Positions 38,064 to 50,536 of a DNA stretch of 64,000 bases are shown piece after piece; position 1 is the first letter of the stretch, and the number at the start of each line of letters is the position of its first letter. Under the pieces are notes generated by a model that saw only the letters and a list, made by a program, of their open reading frames with translations, made no database searches and was not told the DNA's origin. The stretch spans positions 11,532,001 to 11,596,000 of the forward strand of contig CAVNZM010000001.1 in the NCBI GenBank assembly GCA_963693365.1. Reading direction: 5' to 3'. The DNA comes from Amoebidium appalachense. Its lineage: Eukaryota; Ichthyosporea. The translations under genes were made by a program, and so were the position numbers.

Positions 38064-38920
38064 ACGTGTGTGTGTGTGTGATATGATTGCGTGCGTGCGT
38101 GTTGTGTGTGCACATGTGCTCGCGGTGTGTGTGTGTGTGTGTGGCCTTTCCACGCATGGTGTCTAGTAGTACATGTGAACAGACAGTGCTCGTGTGCTTG
38201 CGGCTTACTTGATTATATAGAGCTTGGTTGTGGTGACTAAAGCAAACACAACGTAACGTGCACAGCAGTTACGATTGTCTCTCTCTTTTTTCTTTTTCTT
38301 TTTCTCTTTCTTTTTATATTAAAGCGCTAGCCTAGCCTCGGTACTCTACTACTGTAGCTAACTATGCCTCGGCAATGTTTATACTACCATATATGGACAT
38401 GAATAAAATACTGTATTGTTATTGGTTCATTGTGCAATCCCTGAAAACCAATTATCAATCCAAATTTACTACTTATTATGGTTAATATATCATGCTTTAC
38501 CCTGACCCGGCGGGAACTGACCGGGTCAGAGCCATTGGTCGGGCTGGGTACGGGTCTGACCCGCCGGGTCATAAAGCCGACCGGATTTGAGCAAAAATGC
38601 CCGGGTTGACGGGGGTTGGGTAACGCCGACCCGACCGGGTTGGTTCTCGGGTCGACCCAACCCGACACATCCCTGATCAGGACTGACTGATTCGCGTGAC
38701 TTGTATGGATTTTTCTTAAGTATAGATGTGTGTTTTTGTTCTCCTAAATAGAGAAAAACAGGGAATATGTAGTGCTGTACGATGATATTTTAAAGCCCTC
38801 TCTATCTTGTAGCCTGAGGACCGTACAGTAAATACTCGGCCCGACGTCGGCCTGTCGACATCTGATGACCGGGGTCCGAGAAGATATCTGTACGGTCAGC
38901 AATTTGGTAGGAAATTCTTT
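34149..38920. other. Long intergenic region between SNRPD1 and the membrane-protein gene
   Basis: No gene is convincing. The SNRPD1 promoter lies just right of 34148. Then come unique A/T-rich sequence to 35270, G and GT runs (35305-35395), C-rich and CA repeats (35632-35775), purine-rich G runs (36035-36090), a G46 run (36777-36822), a GC-rich segment (36880-37550) with small inverted and tandem repeats, GGGTC-rich sequence (37800-37970, 38500-38680) and a TG array (38012-38062). A 75-codon frame at 35004-35231 is listed under rejected items. Confidence 0.6.
37094..37190. repeat. Tandem repeat, 52-bp period, about two copies
   Basis: The unit GTGCATGAGC(C/T)TATTAGAGC followed by (T)ATATTATTAT starts at 37094 and again at 37146. 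Confidence 0.8.
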
Positions 38921-39255
38921 TTTTCTTTTGACTGGATTTATTCGACGCAAAGATATGCAAGTATGCACGGCATACTGAGAAGACAATAAAAACTTCACGA
39001 GTTATCCGGTAACAAGTGCATACTGAGATACCTGAACACTGTGTGAAAATCATATAAATACTCAATGTGACGACCAACAGAATTAAACAAAAAGTCTGAA
39101 TTAGCCTACGGTGTTCACATTGCCAGCCAGTGTAGCAGACACCCGTAGGGAAAGAGGTAAAACGCGACATAAAAACTCACACCTATCAACATGCTTTCGA
39201 TTAAAAGTTCAGCACAAAAGTGGCACCAGCTAGCGGCGATGGAAACAAGAAGTTT
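38921..39255 (-). mobile_element. Severely 5'-truncated LINE fragment, copy 2 of the family at 25860-28066
   Basis: On the minus strand this matches about 27740-28045 of copy 1 nearly base for base, from the zinc-motif region to CCAGTCAAAA. Several indels break the frame. The A-tail is short and interrupted by G. The truncated end lies about 65 bp upstream of the ATG of the next gene. Confidence 0.9.
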
Positions 39256-39319
39256 GGGGACTTCACTTTCACTTCGATCTCTTAGCTGTCACGTCAACTT
39301 TTTTTCCCGATTCTTCACC

Positions 39320-40828
39320 ATGGCAGGACCTGGTATATAAAGGCTTTCATTTCTTCTTTTTGTGGTGGGAGGGAGTCCCACTCAGGGGAACGTGACTGCA
39401 GCGTGTGTGTGGTGTGGCCTGGTGTATTCCTACTGCTGTGAGAGTGTGGGGGCATCTCCCTTTCGCGGAGTTTCTCGCTTGAGAAGTGGTTTCTTCAACG
39501 CCTGGTGGTCCACTGCAACCTATGGTAACTTCTACACGCTGTCTCCGCTTCTACGCGACCTATTGGCGGTAGGCTGCTGCAACTTCTTCAGCTACTTCTG
39601 CGCTGCGGCGCTTACGATGGTCTACTATGGGTTCCTGAGCTACCCGGTGTACGGCGGGTCAGATGAAGCGGTGAGTAAACACACGTGCTTTACACTGAAT
39701 GCTCCAAGTTGAACCTGTTGCATGATTGCACGCACTTCTAGTGATGTTGGATCGGGACACAAGATCCCGCGAGCCGTTGTAGCCTCTTTGCTGATGCGAA
39801 CGTTTCTCAGTTATCCTTGTGACCTGCTTCTCCCAGGAACATGTGATGTTTGTTATCTCAGGTTTCAGGTTCCACATCTTTGCCTGCTAGAAGTGCAACT
39901 ATGTGCCTAACGATAGTGTTAGCGCGCTTTATGCATATGCAACACACCATAACCCCATTTCCAGTCGCGGTTTTAAACTGACATTAAACGTATGCGTACA
40001 GTGGAGCATCTGGCAACCACCATTCTACTACATCATCCTGCCCCTGCGCTGGCTGCCCATCACCGTCCTATATCTCCGCCTGACTATCTGCTACTACGGA
40101 TATCCAAGAGTATATCCCAACTTCGACTGGGTTTCAGGCGCGTATATCCAAGCGGCAAGACCCGGCCTGAAATTCATGCTTGCAACACTTGGCGTGATGA
40201 TGAGTCCTTACTTCATCATGTATGTTTACTTCATGATCGTTACTGCCGTCGATGGCATGCCTCTGGCGGACGACCCCATCAATGTGATCATGTGGAGGAT
40301 AGTCACCGGCTTCGATTTCTTCTACCTTTCCCTGTCTGTGCTGATGGTGAGCGTTTCTTCCCCCCACCCACCCACCCCCTAACCACCCGCTCACCTCCTC
40401 ACCTTTCCTGCGTGACCCAACTATTCCCTCCTCTTGTCACTTCTAATCTACCCCCTCACTTGAGAGTGGCTTGGTTGTTGAATGAAAAGGGGGGGGGGGG
40501 GGGGGATATATCGGTGGGGGGTAACAAGGGAGAGGGGGGGGGAGGGGGGAGGGGGGTGGATTTTGGAAGGGGAACACAGGGAACACGGCATGTGTGTGCA
40601 AGGGTGAGCAAGGGGTGCTTCTGAGGTGCAGGCGCAATCGCGAACAAAACGGAGCGGAAAATGATAAAGGGAAGAGTACATGAATGAGCACATCTATGCT
40701 TTGAAGTCTGCTAAGCAACTACTGCTCGTGTTTACTTGTCTGACAATATATCCCCCTCATTCTCTCCTTTCCCCTCCAGCCTCTCTCTCCCCCCCTCTCT
40801 CTCCACCCCCTCTCCCCCCGTCCCCAAA

Positions 40829-40901
<73 letters not shown>

Positions 40902-41345
40902 CCTTCCTCCTCTTTTTGGAAAGGAAGAGTCTCCGGAACTACGACCTGGACCAGAGTAAAAAGCTCATCTCTTTCTTCGCTTTGTTCATCGGCTACTACA
41001 TTTACGCGTTCTGCATCGATAGCGGTTACGTGGAGGTCACGTTTGGGGCGATTTTGGCCATCCATATCTGGCTATTGGTCATGTCATTGTTCGTCTTCTA
41101 CATTTGGTAAGTCCTATATGCTTCGTTTGTACACATTGTGTGCTTGTGTTCGTCTTCTACATTTGGTAAGTCCTATATGCTTCGTTTGTACCGTACCATT
41201 GTGTGCTTGTGTTCAGAAGTGATATGCCCCGTTCTCTTTGTTGTGTATCGTAGTGCTACTAACATGCCGGCTCCACGTTGTTTACCATATTACAAACCTA
41301 CCCTCCCATATTCAAACACATTCTCCCGTCCCTCCCCCCCGTCCC

Positions 41346-41378
<33 letters not shown>

Positions 41379-41902
41379 TTTTTTTTTTCAAACTCCCTTC
41401 GTTCCCCAATTTCCTGCACACACACACACGCCAACAAACTAACAGAGGCAGGTAGGAAGAAATCAAAAGAGTAGGCGGTATCTACTTACACTCCCCTCTT
41501 TTCCCTCCTCACCCTCCTCCAAGCGTATATTGTGGAACATCCTTTGACCCCTTCTGAGGAAGAGCTCTGCCTATAATGCATTGCTCTTTGTCTGTGGTTT
41601 GCACTCTCTATTGTACTATAACACATTCTAACCCCCCCCCCCCCCCCTCCCCCCAAACCAGGTACCTGAACATCCGCGCCCTCGCGAACCGCTGTAAAAT
41701 GGTCGTTACTGCTACGGCCGCGGGGACAGAGCATGGCAAAACAAACTACCAAGATGACGACGATGAAGATGAAAGTACTATGTATGAGGCTGGAGGTACC
41801 CAGACTAGAAGGTTTATGGCCTCAGCACCAAGAACAACATCCGTGGTGGTGGAGTTGGCGGTAATTCCCGACGACCAGCCCAAGCAGGATAAGCAGAACT
41901 AA
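39320..41902 (+). CDS. Unrecognised multi-pass membrane protein, six predicted helices
   Basis: Exons 39320-39332 (tentative), 39402-39670, 40002-40346, 40901-41106 and 41662-41902 (TAA) join in phase to 357 residues. I do not recognise the family. Six hydrophobic segments are visible: LLAVGCCNFFSYFCAAALTM, IILPLRWLPITVLYL, FMLATLGVMMSPYFIMYVYF, FDFFYLSLSVLMAFLLFL, LISFFALFIGYYIYAF and GAILAIHIWLLVMSLFVFYI. The C-terminal 75 residues are hydrophilic, with an acidic DDDDEDE patch, and likely cytosolic. There is no signal peptide and no cysteine or metal motif. Aromatic residues are frequent in the helices. Exon 4's donor is duplicated 59 bp downstream. The first exon is uncertain (see the TATA-like entry); everything from 39402 on is well supported by phase and hydrophobic pattern. 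Confidence 0.75.
39334..39341 (+). promoter_or_regulatory. TATATAAA, TATA-like box or simply the first splice donor
   Basis: The sequence CCTGGTATATAAAGGC directly follows a possible start codon at 39320. It is either a TATA box, which would put the start codon downstream, or a GTATAT splice donor after a 13-nt first coding exon. The sequence cannot decide. Confidence 0.3.
40831..40900. repeat. (CA)n array ending in the acceptor AG of exon 4
   Basis: About 34 CA units run directly into CAG|GCCTTC, so the array takes the place of an ordinary polypyrimidine tract in the last 70 nt; a C/T-rich stretch lies just upstream (40750-40825). Confidence 0.95.
41092..41210 (+). repeat. 59-bp tandem duplication of exon 4 end and donor
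   Basis: CGTCTTCTACATTTGGTAAG and the following TCCTATATGCTTCGTTTGTA occur at 41092 and again at 41151, almost identical. Both copies carry the same GGTAAGT donor. Confidence 0.95.
41575..41632 (-). repeat. Dispersed ~70-bp repeat, reversed copy in membrane-protein intron 4
   Basis: On the minus strand it reads GAATGTGTTATAGTACAATA, then GAGAGTGCAAACCAC and ATGCATTAT, matching the copy at 32588-32655. Confidence 0.5.
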
Positions 41903-42120
41903 ACACGGTGACCTCTCTTGGTGGTGAGGTGGCGGGGCTGGATGTACTAGAACACGGCGCTCTCTTATTGGTGAAGTGATGGAGCTGCATGTTCTAGTGG
42001 TTGCGCGATTGCGCGATGCATAAGCAAAACTAGTCGTTGTGCGGTTGTGCGATGCATAAGCAGAACTAGAGCGCGGCGGTCTTGTTGGTGAGGTTGTGGA
42101 GCTGCATGTTCCGGTGGGTT
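41889..42120 (+). repeat. Repeats copied from the stop-codon region
   Basis: The coding end GATAAGCAGAACTAAA recurs downstream as ATAAGCAAAACTAG (near 42020) and ATAAGCAGAACTAG (near 42057). A longer unit around TTGGTGGTGAGGT to GAGCTGCATGTTC occurs about three times between 41918 and 42116. Confidence 0.8.
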
Positions 42121-42694
42121 TTATTTTCGAAGCTCGATCGTGCGTGACTTAGATCACCATGCTCCTTTTTTTAGGACTTGGGGTGTGTTGTGTAGGGGAT
42201 GGTTTTGTACACAGTGTTCAGGTAACGTTTTGAACAGACATTGCTATTTACATACCATGGTGACATTTCCCCAGGTTTTTTTTCCGTTTTCTCCCTTTTC
42301 CCACAGACGATTTTACTCCGAAGCTCAGTCTTTTTCTATTCAGAGGCGGCATTTTTTCCCAAAGCAGTACTAGTAACAGTTATTATGTGCCTAGTCGATT
42401 GACAGATCATTACCGACTGTACAGACGGACCTATAATGGTCCTGTTGCAAAATAAATGTTATTTGAAATTCATCGCGAGTGCGCGTGCCACAATGAAAGG
42501 CAGATTGACATCATGTTTGTATGAGCAATGAACTTTCAAGATAATGGAGCTCAAGGGTCTGCTGCCCCCAAAGCTTCCCTCCCTTCCAAGCACACACGCA
42601 CACACACACACGAACGCATACTTTAGGATAGAACTCCCTCCCTCCACCAGCTCCCTCCACACACTCGAACACACGGTGTAAGATACGACCCGGC

Positions 42695-42736
<42 letters not shown>

Positions 42737-42963
42737 CCCCCCCCCCCCCCTCCCTCCCCCCCACCCCTTCTCCCCCCCCCCTTCCCCCCCCCAATAAAAT
42801 TTTTTAACACGTACCATCAAACAACAAACAAAATTTGGAGGTCTAGCTAGAAGCTGCATGCAGGATATTGTGCGACTCAGTGTAGTATGGTTCTCATCCG
42901 GAGTATTCGGTGTTACATGTACAAGGAACTTGGCAAGTCTATGCATATTCCCCCTCCCCCCCT

Positions 42964-42995
<32 letters not shown>

Positions 42996-43205
42996 CCCTA
43001 CACACACACACATGCACACACGCTCGCGCGCACACACAGTCACACGTACACACACGCGCACACACACACACACACACACGTACACACACGCGCGCGCGTA
43101 CACCACGTACACACACACACACACACACACAGACGTACACACACACAAGCGTACACCTTATGCTGTAACACACACACACACACACTTGTACAAACACACA
43201 CACAC

Positions 43206-43254
<49 letters not shown>

Positions 43255-43740
43255 GTGACACAGTCACGTACACGCACGCATTGTCAATTAATTGTCTCTC
43301 ACACATACGTACCCTCTTCCTCCTCCTCCTCCTGGTCACGCACGGCTGCCCATGACACAAATGGACCATAGGGCCAAAAGATGGTAACGCCTGGACCGAG
43401 GCGGAAATCGAAAAAGTTTAAAATGAAGCCTAATGAGTCGATAGGATCCGCAATTCCGCTGAAAAACAATAGAGCCATTTTGATTGTATCCGCTATTTCC
43501 AGTTTAAAAATTTGAGTTAATTGCTATTTGGTCAGATGCAGGTGATCGTCGTCACCGTGTGAGCATGCAGATCGATGTGGCGCACACGTACACACACTCT
43601 TCCTCCATGCCCTTAAATTTAGAGTCAGGCATGTCTGCTATTGTAATAATCATTGATCCACCCCTTGCGACACCTCGAGTATCGTACGTACTACAATATA
43701 CCCCCCCCCCCCCCCCCCCCCCCCCCCAAGCACACACACA

Positions 43741-43820
<80 letters not shown>

Positions 43821-44271
43821 ACACACTTCGGACTTGACCACAAACGCATGTCACTGAGTGTCGGACCCGCGATTGGATACATATATGTCCATTTTATTGA
43901 CATACAATCGGTGCAGCATTTATTTCCTTTGATATCATCCAAAACAGTTACTACATGCACAGTGTAACCCCCTGCCCTGTATACAACCAGTCATTCGTGT
44001 GGTGGTCATGAATAGGCTGGCTGCATCAATGCAAATCCGTTGCCGATAGCATAACCTTACATGCATTGCAGGCACTAGGAATAAACTGAACACTATGATA
44101 GACATTGGGATCTCTATTTAATATTAGGTGTGATAGTGAACACTATCTATGTACGAAGCAGCTATCAAAGTACTGCTGCTAATTTTTAAAACTAACCTGC
44201 TTAGCGCCCCCCCCCCCCCCCCCCCCCCCCTCCCCCCCCCCCCCGGCACACACACACACACACACACACAT

Positions 44272-44316
<45 letters not shown>

Positions 44317-44401
44317 CACCGACGCACAAACCCTAAAAATATAATGTGTATATATATATATATAGATATACATATATATATATTGGACAAAGTTCTTCCA
44401 C
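41903..44401. other. Convergent intergenic region between the membrane protein and UBE3A
   Basis: It holds 3' UTR sequence, a C-rich block (42697-42792), a second C block (42951-42996), long CA/CG-CA arrays (43003-43252), a C run then CA then an A run (43700-43819), another C and CA block (44206-44313) and a short TA array (44347-44382). No coding region is supported. Confidence 0.7.
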
Positions 44402-44774
44402 TCAAACCAACCCGAACCCACGTCCATTCTCCATCGCCAAAAACATCTTCTCCTTCAGCTTAGCCCCCGAGCTATACTCAGGCAACAACAACCTACTAAA
44501 ACACGTCAGAGCGGTGGGGAGACGGTGCGAATCCGGCCCGTTTCGTTGGATAATAAACGCCATATTGGAAAGACCCGCAATAGGAACCCTGTCTGAGCCC
44601 GTGACGAAATTCAGTAGTTGTTTTTTCTGGTCGTTGTCCATTTGGTGAACGATTTTCCAGAACTCCTTGATAAGGGGGTGGTCGGCTGAGTACCCGTCGT
44701 CGTATGTGGCTGCTTGCTCCAGCGCCTGTACGTGTGTGTACGTGTGTGTGTGTGTGTGGTGGGAAGGGAGGGGT

Positions 44775-44806
<32 letters not shown>

Positions 44807-44821
44807 AATAAGGGGGAGTGG

Positions 44822-44894
<73 letters not shown>

Positions 44895-45088
44895 CGCGCG
44901 CGCGCGTGCGTGCGTTTGTATGTTGTGGTGTGCTGTGCAGTGCCTGTGCCTAGATGCGTACATGCGTGTATAGGGAAACGAGGGCGCGGGGGGGGGGGGG
45001 GGGGGGGTCATTAGACTGTGGTACACTGTAAAAGTCTCAAAAACACGAGGAATGATGCAGTACATTGGGGATGGGGGGTTGGGGGGAA

Positions 45089-45126
<38 letters not shown>

Positions 45127-45409
45127 TGCAGTGAGTGTCCATTAGCACCAGATGCGCAGGAGTTGTGGGTGAAGAAGGTGCATTTTATTTTGTTTTTATC
45201 ATTTCTTTAAAAAAAAATTAATAATCCCCCCCCCCCTTGCCTGCTTGCCTTTTTGTTTGGATGGTTGGGATAGGGGTTGGTTCGCCCAGGAACTGGGTCA
45301 GGGGAGAGCGTTTTCTTTTTGAGACATTCATAACAAACAGCACAACGTGAGAATGCAAAACCAAACACCCACCATAAAAGAGTATGCATCATCCGTAGAG
45401 TAGAGCCCA

Positions 45410-45456
<47 letters not shown>

Positions 45457-46335
45457 CGTGTGCGTGTGCGTGGGTGCTTGCGTGGGTGGGTGGGTGGGGA
45501 GGGGGAAGGGGGGGGGGGGGGGGGGGGGAGGGGGGATTTTTACGTCAAAATCGAGGTCTGGGGAGCCGCAAATAAGCAGCTCCAACTCTTCAGCCGTGCA
45601 CAGAGACAGCGCCGGACCCCCGCATACCCTATGGAACCCCCTTGAAAATGCCGTAAATTGGCGCTGAACGGCCCTGTTGAGTAGATAGTCGACATACAGG
45701 CGCACAAATTCGGCCCGGTTTTCATTTGTCACGGGGATATCCCCCCCTCCCTGCTTGAGGTCTATGGTGCGCATCTCACCGTATAGGCGCTCGCTGATTT
45801 GGAAGGTGTAACAGAAGATGTCTTCCACGTTATCCTGTGAAGAAAAAAAAAAGGGTGCAAGTTTGTCAATTTGTTGAGTTGTGCTGTTGGATGTGTTTTG
45901 AGAAGTGTGTGTTGAGAGGCAGGGAAAGGAAAAGAGGAACAAGAGGGTGGGTGGGTGGGTGGATGGGCGTGGGCAGGGGGATGCGGGTTGGTGTTCAAAT
46001 CGTGAAACAACTTCTATCTTGTATCTTTCTTTTTCAACAGAAGAGGGGAAAAAGGAGCGGGAGAGGGGCACGGGGAAAGGGGGGAAGGGGGGGGGGGGGG
46101 GGGGGGGGAAGGGGGGGGGGGGAGGGGGGGGGGGGGGGAGGTCCTGACATGCGAGTGGGTGAGGGGTGAGTGTGCGTGTGTGCTTGTGGCCACGCGTCTG
46201 TGCCTGTAAGTGCATGTGTAGGTGTGTTTCCTTTTAGAGGGGGAGAAGGGGCCCTAGGAGGACGGGGGGGGGGGGGGGGGGGGGGGGGGGGGAGATGTTA
46301 CCGAGTACCAAGGGTGGAGCTTTTTTTTTTTTTTT

Positions 46336-46414
<79 letters not shown>

Positions 46415-48029
46415 GGGGGGAGGGGGAGGGGGAAGGGGTAAAGGGTTGCAAACCTGAGCGGGGTCCCAATCAAGCAGCTGCTGCAGACTCTTTCCAACCC
46501 TGGGCTGTGCCACCTTCAGATCTGCAAGGGTAGGCTCATGGCCAAGCAACTTACGATAGAGCACGAGGGGTAGGCGCACATCAAGAATCACCCCGTTGTA
46601 GATGGCTAGCCCTAAGAGTAGGCCGACTAGCTCAAACTGCGGGGGGAGGGGGGGGGGGGAAAGAGGGGTGAGGGAGGGAGGGAGAGGGGGGGGGGGGGGG
46701 GGGGAGGGTAGAGGAAGGAGGGTTGGGGGGGGGGGGGGGGGGGGGGGGGGAGGGAGGGGAGGGAGGGGAGTGGAGGCAGGAAGAGAGGGAAGGGAGAAAG
46801 GGAGAAGAGGAGGAGAGAAAAAGGAGAGATGGGGAGAGAGGAGGGGGGAGAGAGAAGGGAGGGGAGGGGGGTGGGGTGGGGGGAGGGGGAGGGGTGATGA
46901 ATGTGTTAGGGGGTTGGAGATATGGAGGAGACACCAAATGAAAAAATACAAAACGCCACAAAATGAAAAACGGGGGGAAGGGGTTGAGAGCCAGCTCCCT
47001 TTGGGACTCGATGAAAAACGACAACACAAAACAGACACAAAGCCCAATGCACAAGGGATGACGAGAAACCCCGTTAAAACCAGAGCGGAAACCAAAACAA
47101 CAGAAACCAAACCAAGGACCGGGTGAAAGAAGGGGTACTATGGGGTATCATGGAAAGCCAAACCACAAATCAGAAACCAAACCAACGTGCACCAGGGGGG
47201 TGGGGGTGGGGATGGGTGGGTGGGGGGGGGGGGGGGGGGGGGAAGGGGGGGACAAAAGTGCAAGGGGGAGTAGGGGAGAGGGAGGGGGGGTGGGGGGGGG
47301 GGGGGGGGGGGGGGAGGCAGGGGAGTGAGGAGCCAATGTGCTCATGGTAGTTTGCATAAGAGGGGTGGGAGTTGGGGGGGGGGGGGGGGGGGGGGGGAGG
47401 GGGGAGGGGGGAGGGCAGTGCAGAAACGGGAGGAACCAGTGTGCAGGCGGAAGGGGGGGGGGGGGGGGGGGGGGGGGGAGGAGAGGATGTAATAGGCACC
47501 CCACCTCTCTCTGAGACTCCATCGAAAACACAACACCGTTGAACAGAAACAGGAACACAACCAATTTGCACACTGTGGCAAACTGAGCGTTGAAAAGGGT
47601 AACCTTACTTCATTCTGAAACTCCATAAGAAAATTACAACACAAAAAACACACTGATACCAAACCAATATGCAAAAATATACAAAAACGGGCGTCTAAAG
47701 GGGTCTTTCTTACCTCTCGCTGTGACTCCATTGAGAATGCGTTGATCCAGCACTGCCTGGTCTCGTCGTTGTAGACAAACATGCCCACCTCCGGGTTGAA
47801 GATGTGCTCCACTATCATCTGGAAGAACTCCTTCTGAACGCCACCCATGTCCAGGCCCTCTTCTCCTCCCCCTGCGTGTACATGTGTAGAGAGAAAGAAA
47901 GAAAAAAGGAAAGAAAGGAAGAAGAAAGGAAAAAAATGTCGGTGCCATGGAACGGGGGAGGAAGGGGGGGGGGGGGGGGGAAGACGAGGAAGGGGTGGGG
48001 GGAGGACAGGAGAAAGGTGGGTGGGGGTG

Positions 48030-48061
<32 letters not shown>

Positions 48062-48438
48062 GGGAGGTTGTAGAACAAAGGCAACAGTAAAAAGAAGGTG
48101 TCAAAACGTGCAGGCAGAAAACACTCCAAAAAGAACCCATCATTAAAGGGGGGTGCATATGCCTCTACAAAAAGAAAGGGGGTTCGACTTTTTGGCCTCT
48201 CGTGCCCCGGGAAGAGAGAGGGGAGAGCCGCCCCGGGGGGGGGGGGGGGGGGGGGGGGGAATAGAATGTGTTTGTAATAGAGAGTATGAAATATGCACTG
48301 ACAATGGGCAACACAATGCCGATTTTGCCAAAAAGGAGCACAACACACGTGTGGAGTGTGCATCACGAGTAGAGTCTTTTCTCACTCTTTTTCGTTTCTT
48401 TTTCCTTTTTTAAATATCTTCCTTTTTTTTGTGTGTGT

Positions 48439-48481
<43 letters not shown>

Positions 48482-48931
48482 GGGGGAGGAGGGGAGGAGG
48501 AGGAGGGGGGGGGGGGGGGGGAGAGAGAGAGAGAGAGAGAGAGATTATAGTGGAGGGTAGGGTGCAAATCATCCCACCCACCGACATATTTAATCTTGAG
48601 TGGTTTCTTCAGGTCCATCGTCTTCTTATCCTTGAGCTGTGCAAGGGTGTCCTGCATAAGATGCTCCCGCCTGATCTCAAGCACAAGATACGGGCACGTG
48701 GCGCTCTTGAGCTCCCCCTTCATGTCCACGCTCCTGCTGGACTCTTCGAGAATCTTCTGCGCTTGGAAAACCCACGCACTGCGCACAAACGCATCTTCGA
48801 ATACCTGTCCGGGGGGGGGGGGGGGGGGGGGGGAAGTTTGAGTGGAGGTGGGAATGGGGGTGGTGGTGGTGAGTGCATGTGCTGTAGTGTGATTGTTTTT
48901 TTTTTTTTGTTTTTTTTTTGTTTTTTTTTGT

Positions 48932-48981
<50 letters not shown>

Positions 48982-49154
48982 AAGGGGGGAGCTGTATGCT
49001 TTATGGTCGCATATATGAAAGTAGAGGCATCACAGAAGCCAAAACAACTGTACACATACAAAAGGCACTTAAAACAGAGCCCATCATCTATGCTTTACAA
49101 AAAATGGGTCCTGAGCCTGACTATTAGAGACTTTTGGGTTGGGCGTGTCAGTCT

Positions 49155-49198
<44 letters not shown>

Positions 49199-50459
49199 GG
49201 AGGGGGAGATGGGGGGGGGGGGGGGGGGGGGGGGGGGGGAGGGGGGGAGGGGGAGGTGGTGGGGGCCGGGGGATGAGTTAAAGACAGAAACCAGGTGTTT
49301 GTTCTGCGTCTTTTTGAGATCTTTCAATGAAGAAAGGGAAAGGAGTGGGGTAGAAAAAGGGGGGCATGCTTGCATTGTCACTAGTGCATCACAATACCGT
49401 GTGTTGATGCACCACTTTTGGTCCGTGGTGAGAGGGGGGGGGGGGGGGGGGGGGGTATGTTTGTGTTCGTGTTTGCGTGCAAAAAGGGGGGGGGGGGGGG
49501 GGGAGGAAGGGAAATGCCCATACCTGAGACATCTGCACAATCGCATCGATATGCAAAATGCGACTCTTTGACGCAGGATCAAACAGAAACGGGTAGTCGA
49601 AAAACGACACACGCGTGAGCAGCGATAGGCGGGACCCCTGCGACTCCTTTGCGTCTGTCGGGTCGCCGTGTATTCTCTTCCAAAGGTTGTATTCTTCCTT
49701 GAAGTCTATCTTGCGACAGATGCTGTCGTTGTAGAAGAAGGAGGCATCTACTACACGCTCCTCAAGATCCCTGAGTTGAAAGGGGAAAAAAAAAAAAAAA
49801 AAAGGGGGTGGGGGGGGGGGGGGGGGGGGGGGTCTTTAGTAGGCGGTGTGCAGTAGAAAGTACAGATTTATATTGGGCAATGAAAAAAAAGCATGTAGAA
49901 GGGGCACGGGGAGAGGGGGGTATGCCTCCTTCTCATGTTTCCTCTACATCCCCCCCATCCCCCCCCCTCCCCCCCCCCCCCACCCCCCCCCCCCCCCCAC
50001 CCCCCCGTCCGAGTTACATCATGACCTCCTTTTGTCAACAGAAATCTCCCCCCACCCCCTTCCAAAGATTTCTTTTTAAAAAAGCATCTCTCTCATATTC
50101 CTCCTCCCCCTTACTTTGCTGCCAGTTCGTTACTGTACTATGAGGCCACACACACACCAACACACCCATCCCCCCCCCCCCCCCCCCCCCCCCCATCCCA
50201 CACACCCACCCACACACACACCACCCACCTACCCACCCATTCCCCCCCCCCCCCCCCCCTCCTTCCCCCCTTCCCCCCCTCATTCCCCAATCCTCCCCCT
50301 CCCCTCCCAAACCCTCCCCCCACCCCACCACACACCCCTCCCCCTCCCGTCCCCCCCCACCCACCCACCCACACACACACAACATACTTTGCCGCCAGTT
50401 CTAATATTAGCCTCAGATAGCAGCTGCAGTGCGCTGAGTGCGTTGATCACACCCACCCG

Positions 50460-50536
<77 letters not shown>

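Noticed and set aside
48433-49281. 282-codon plus-strand Gly-rich frame
   Set aside because: Antisense to UBE3A exon 6; the rest is G homopolymer.
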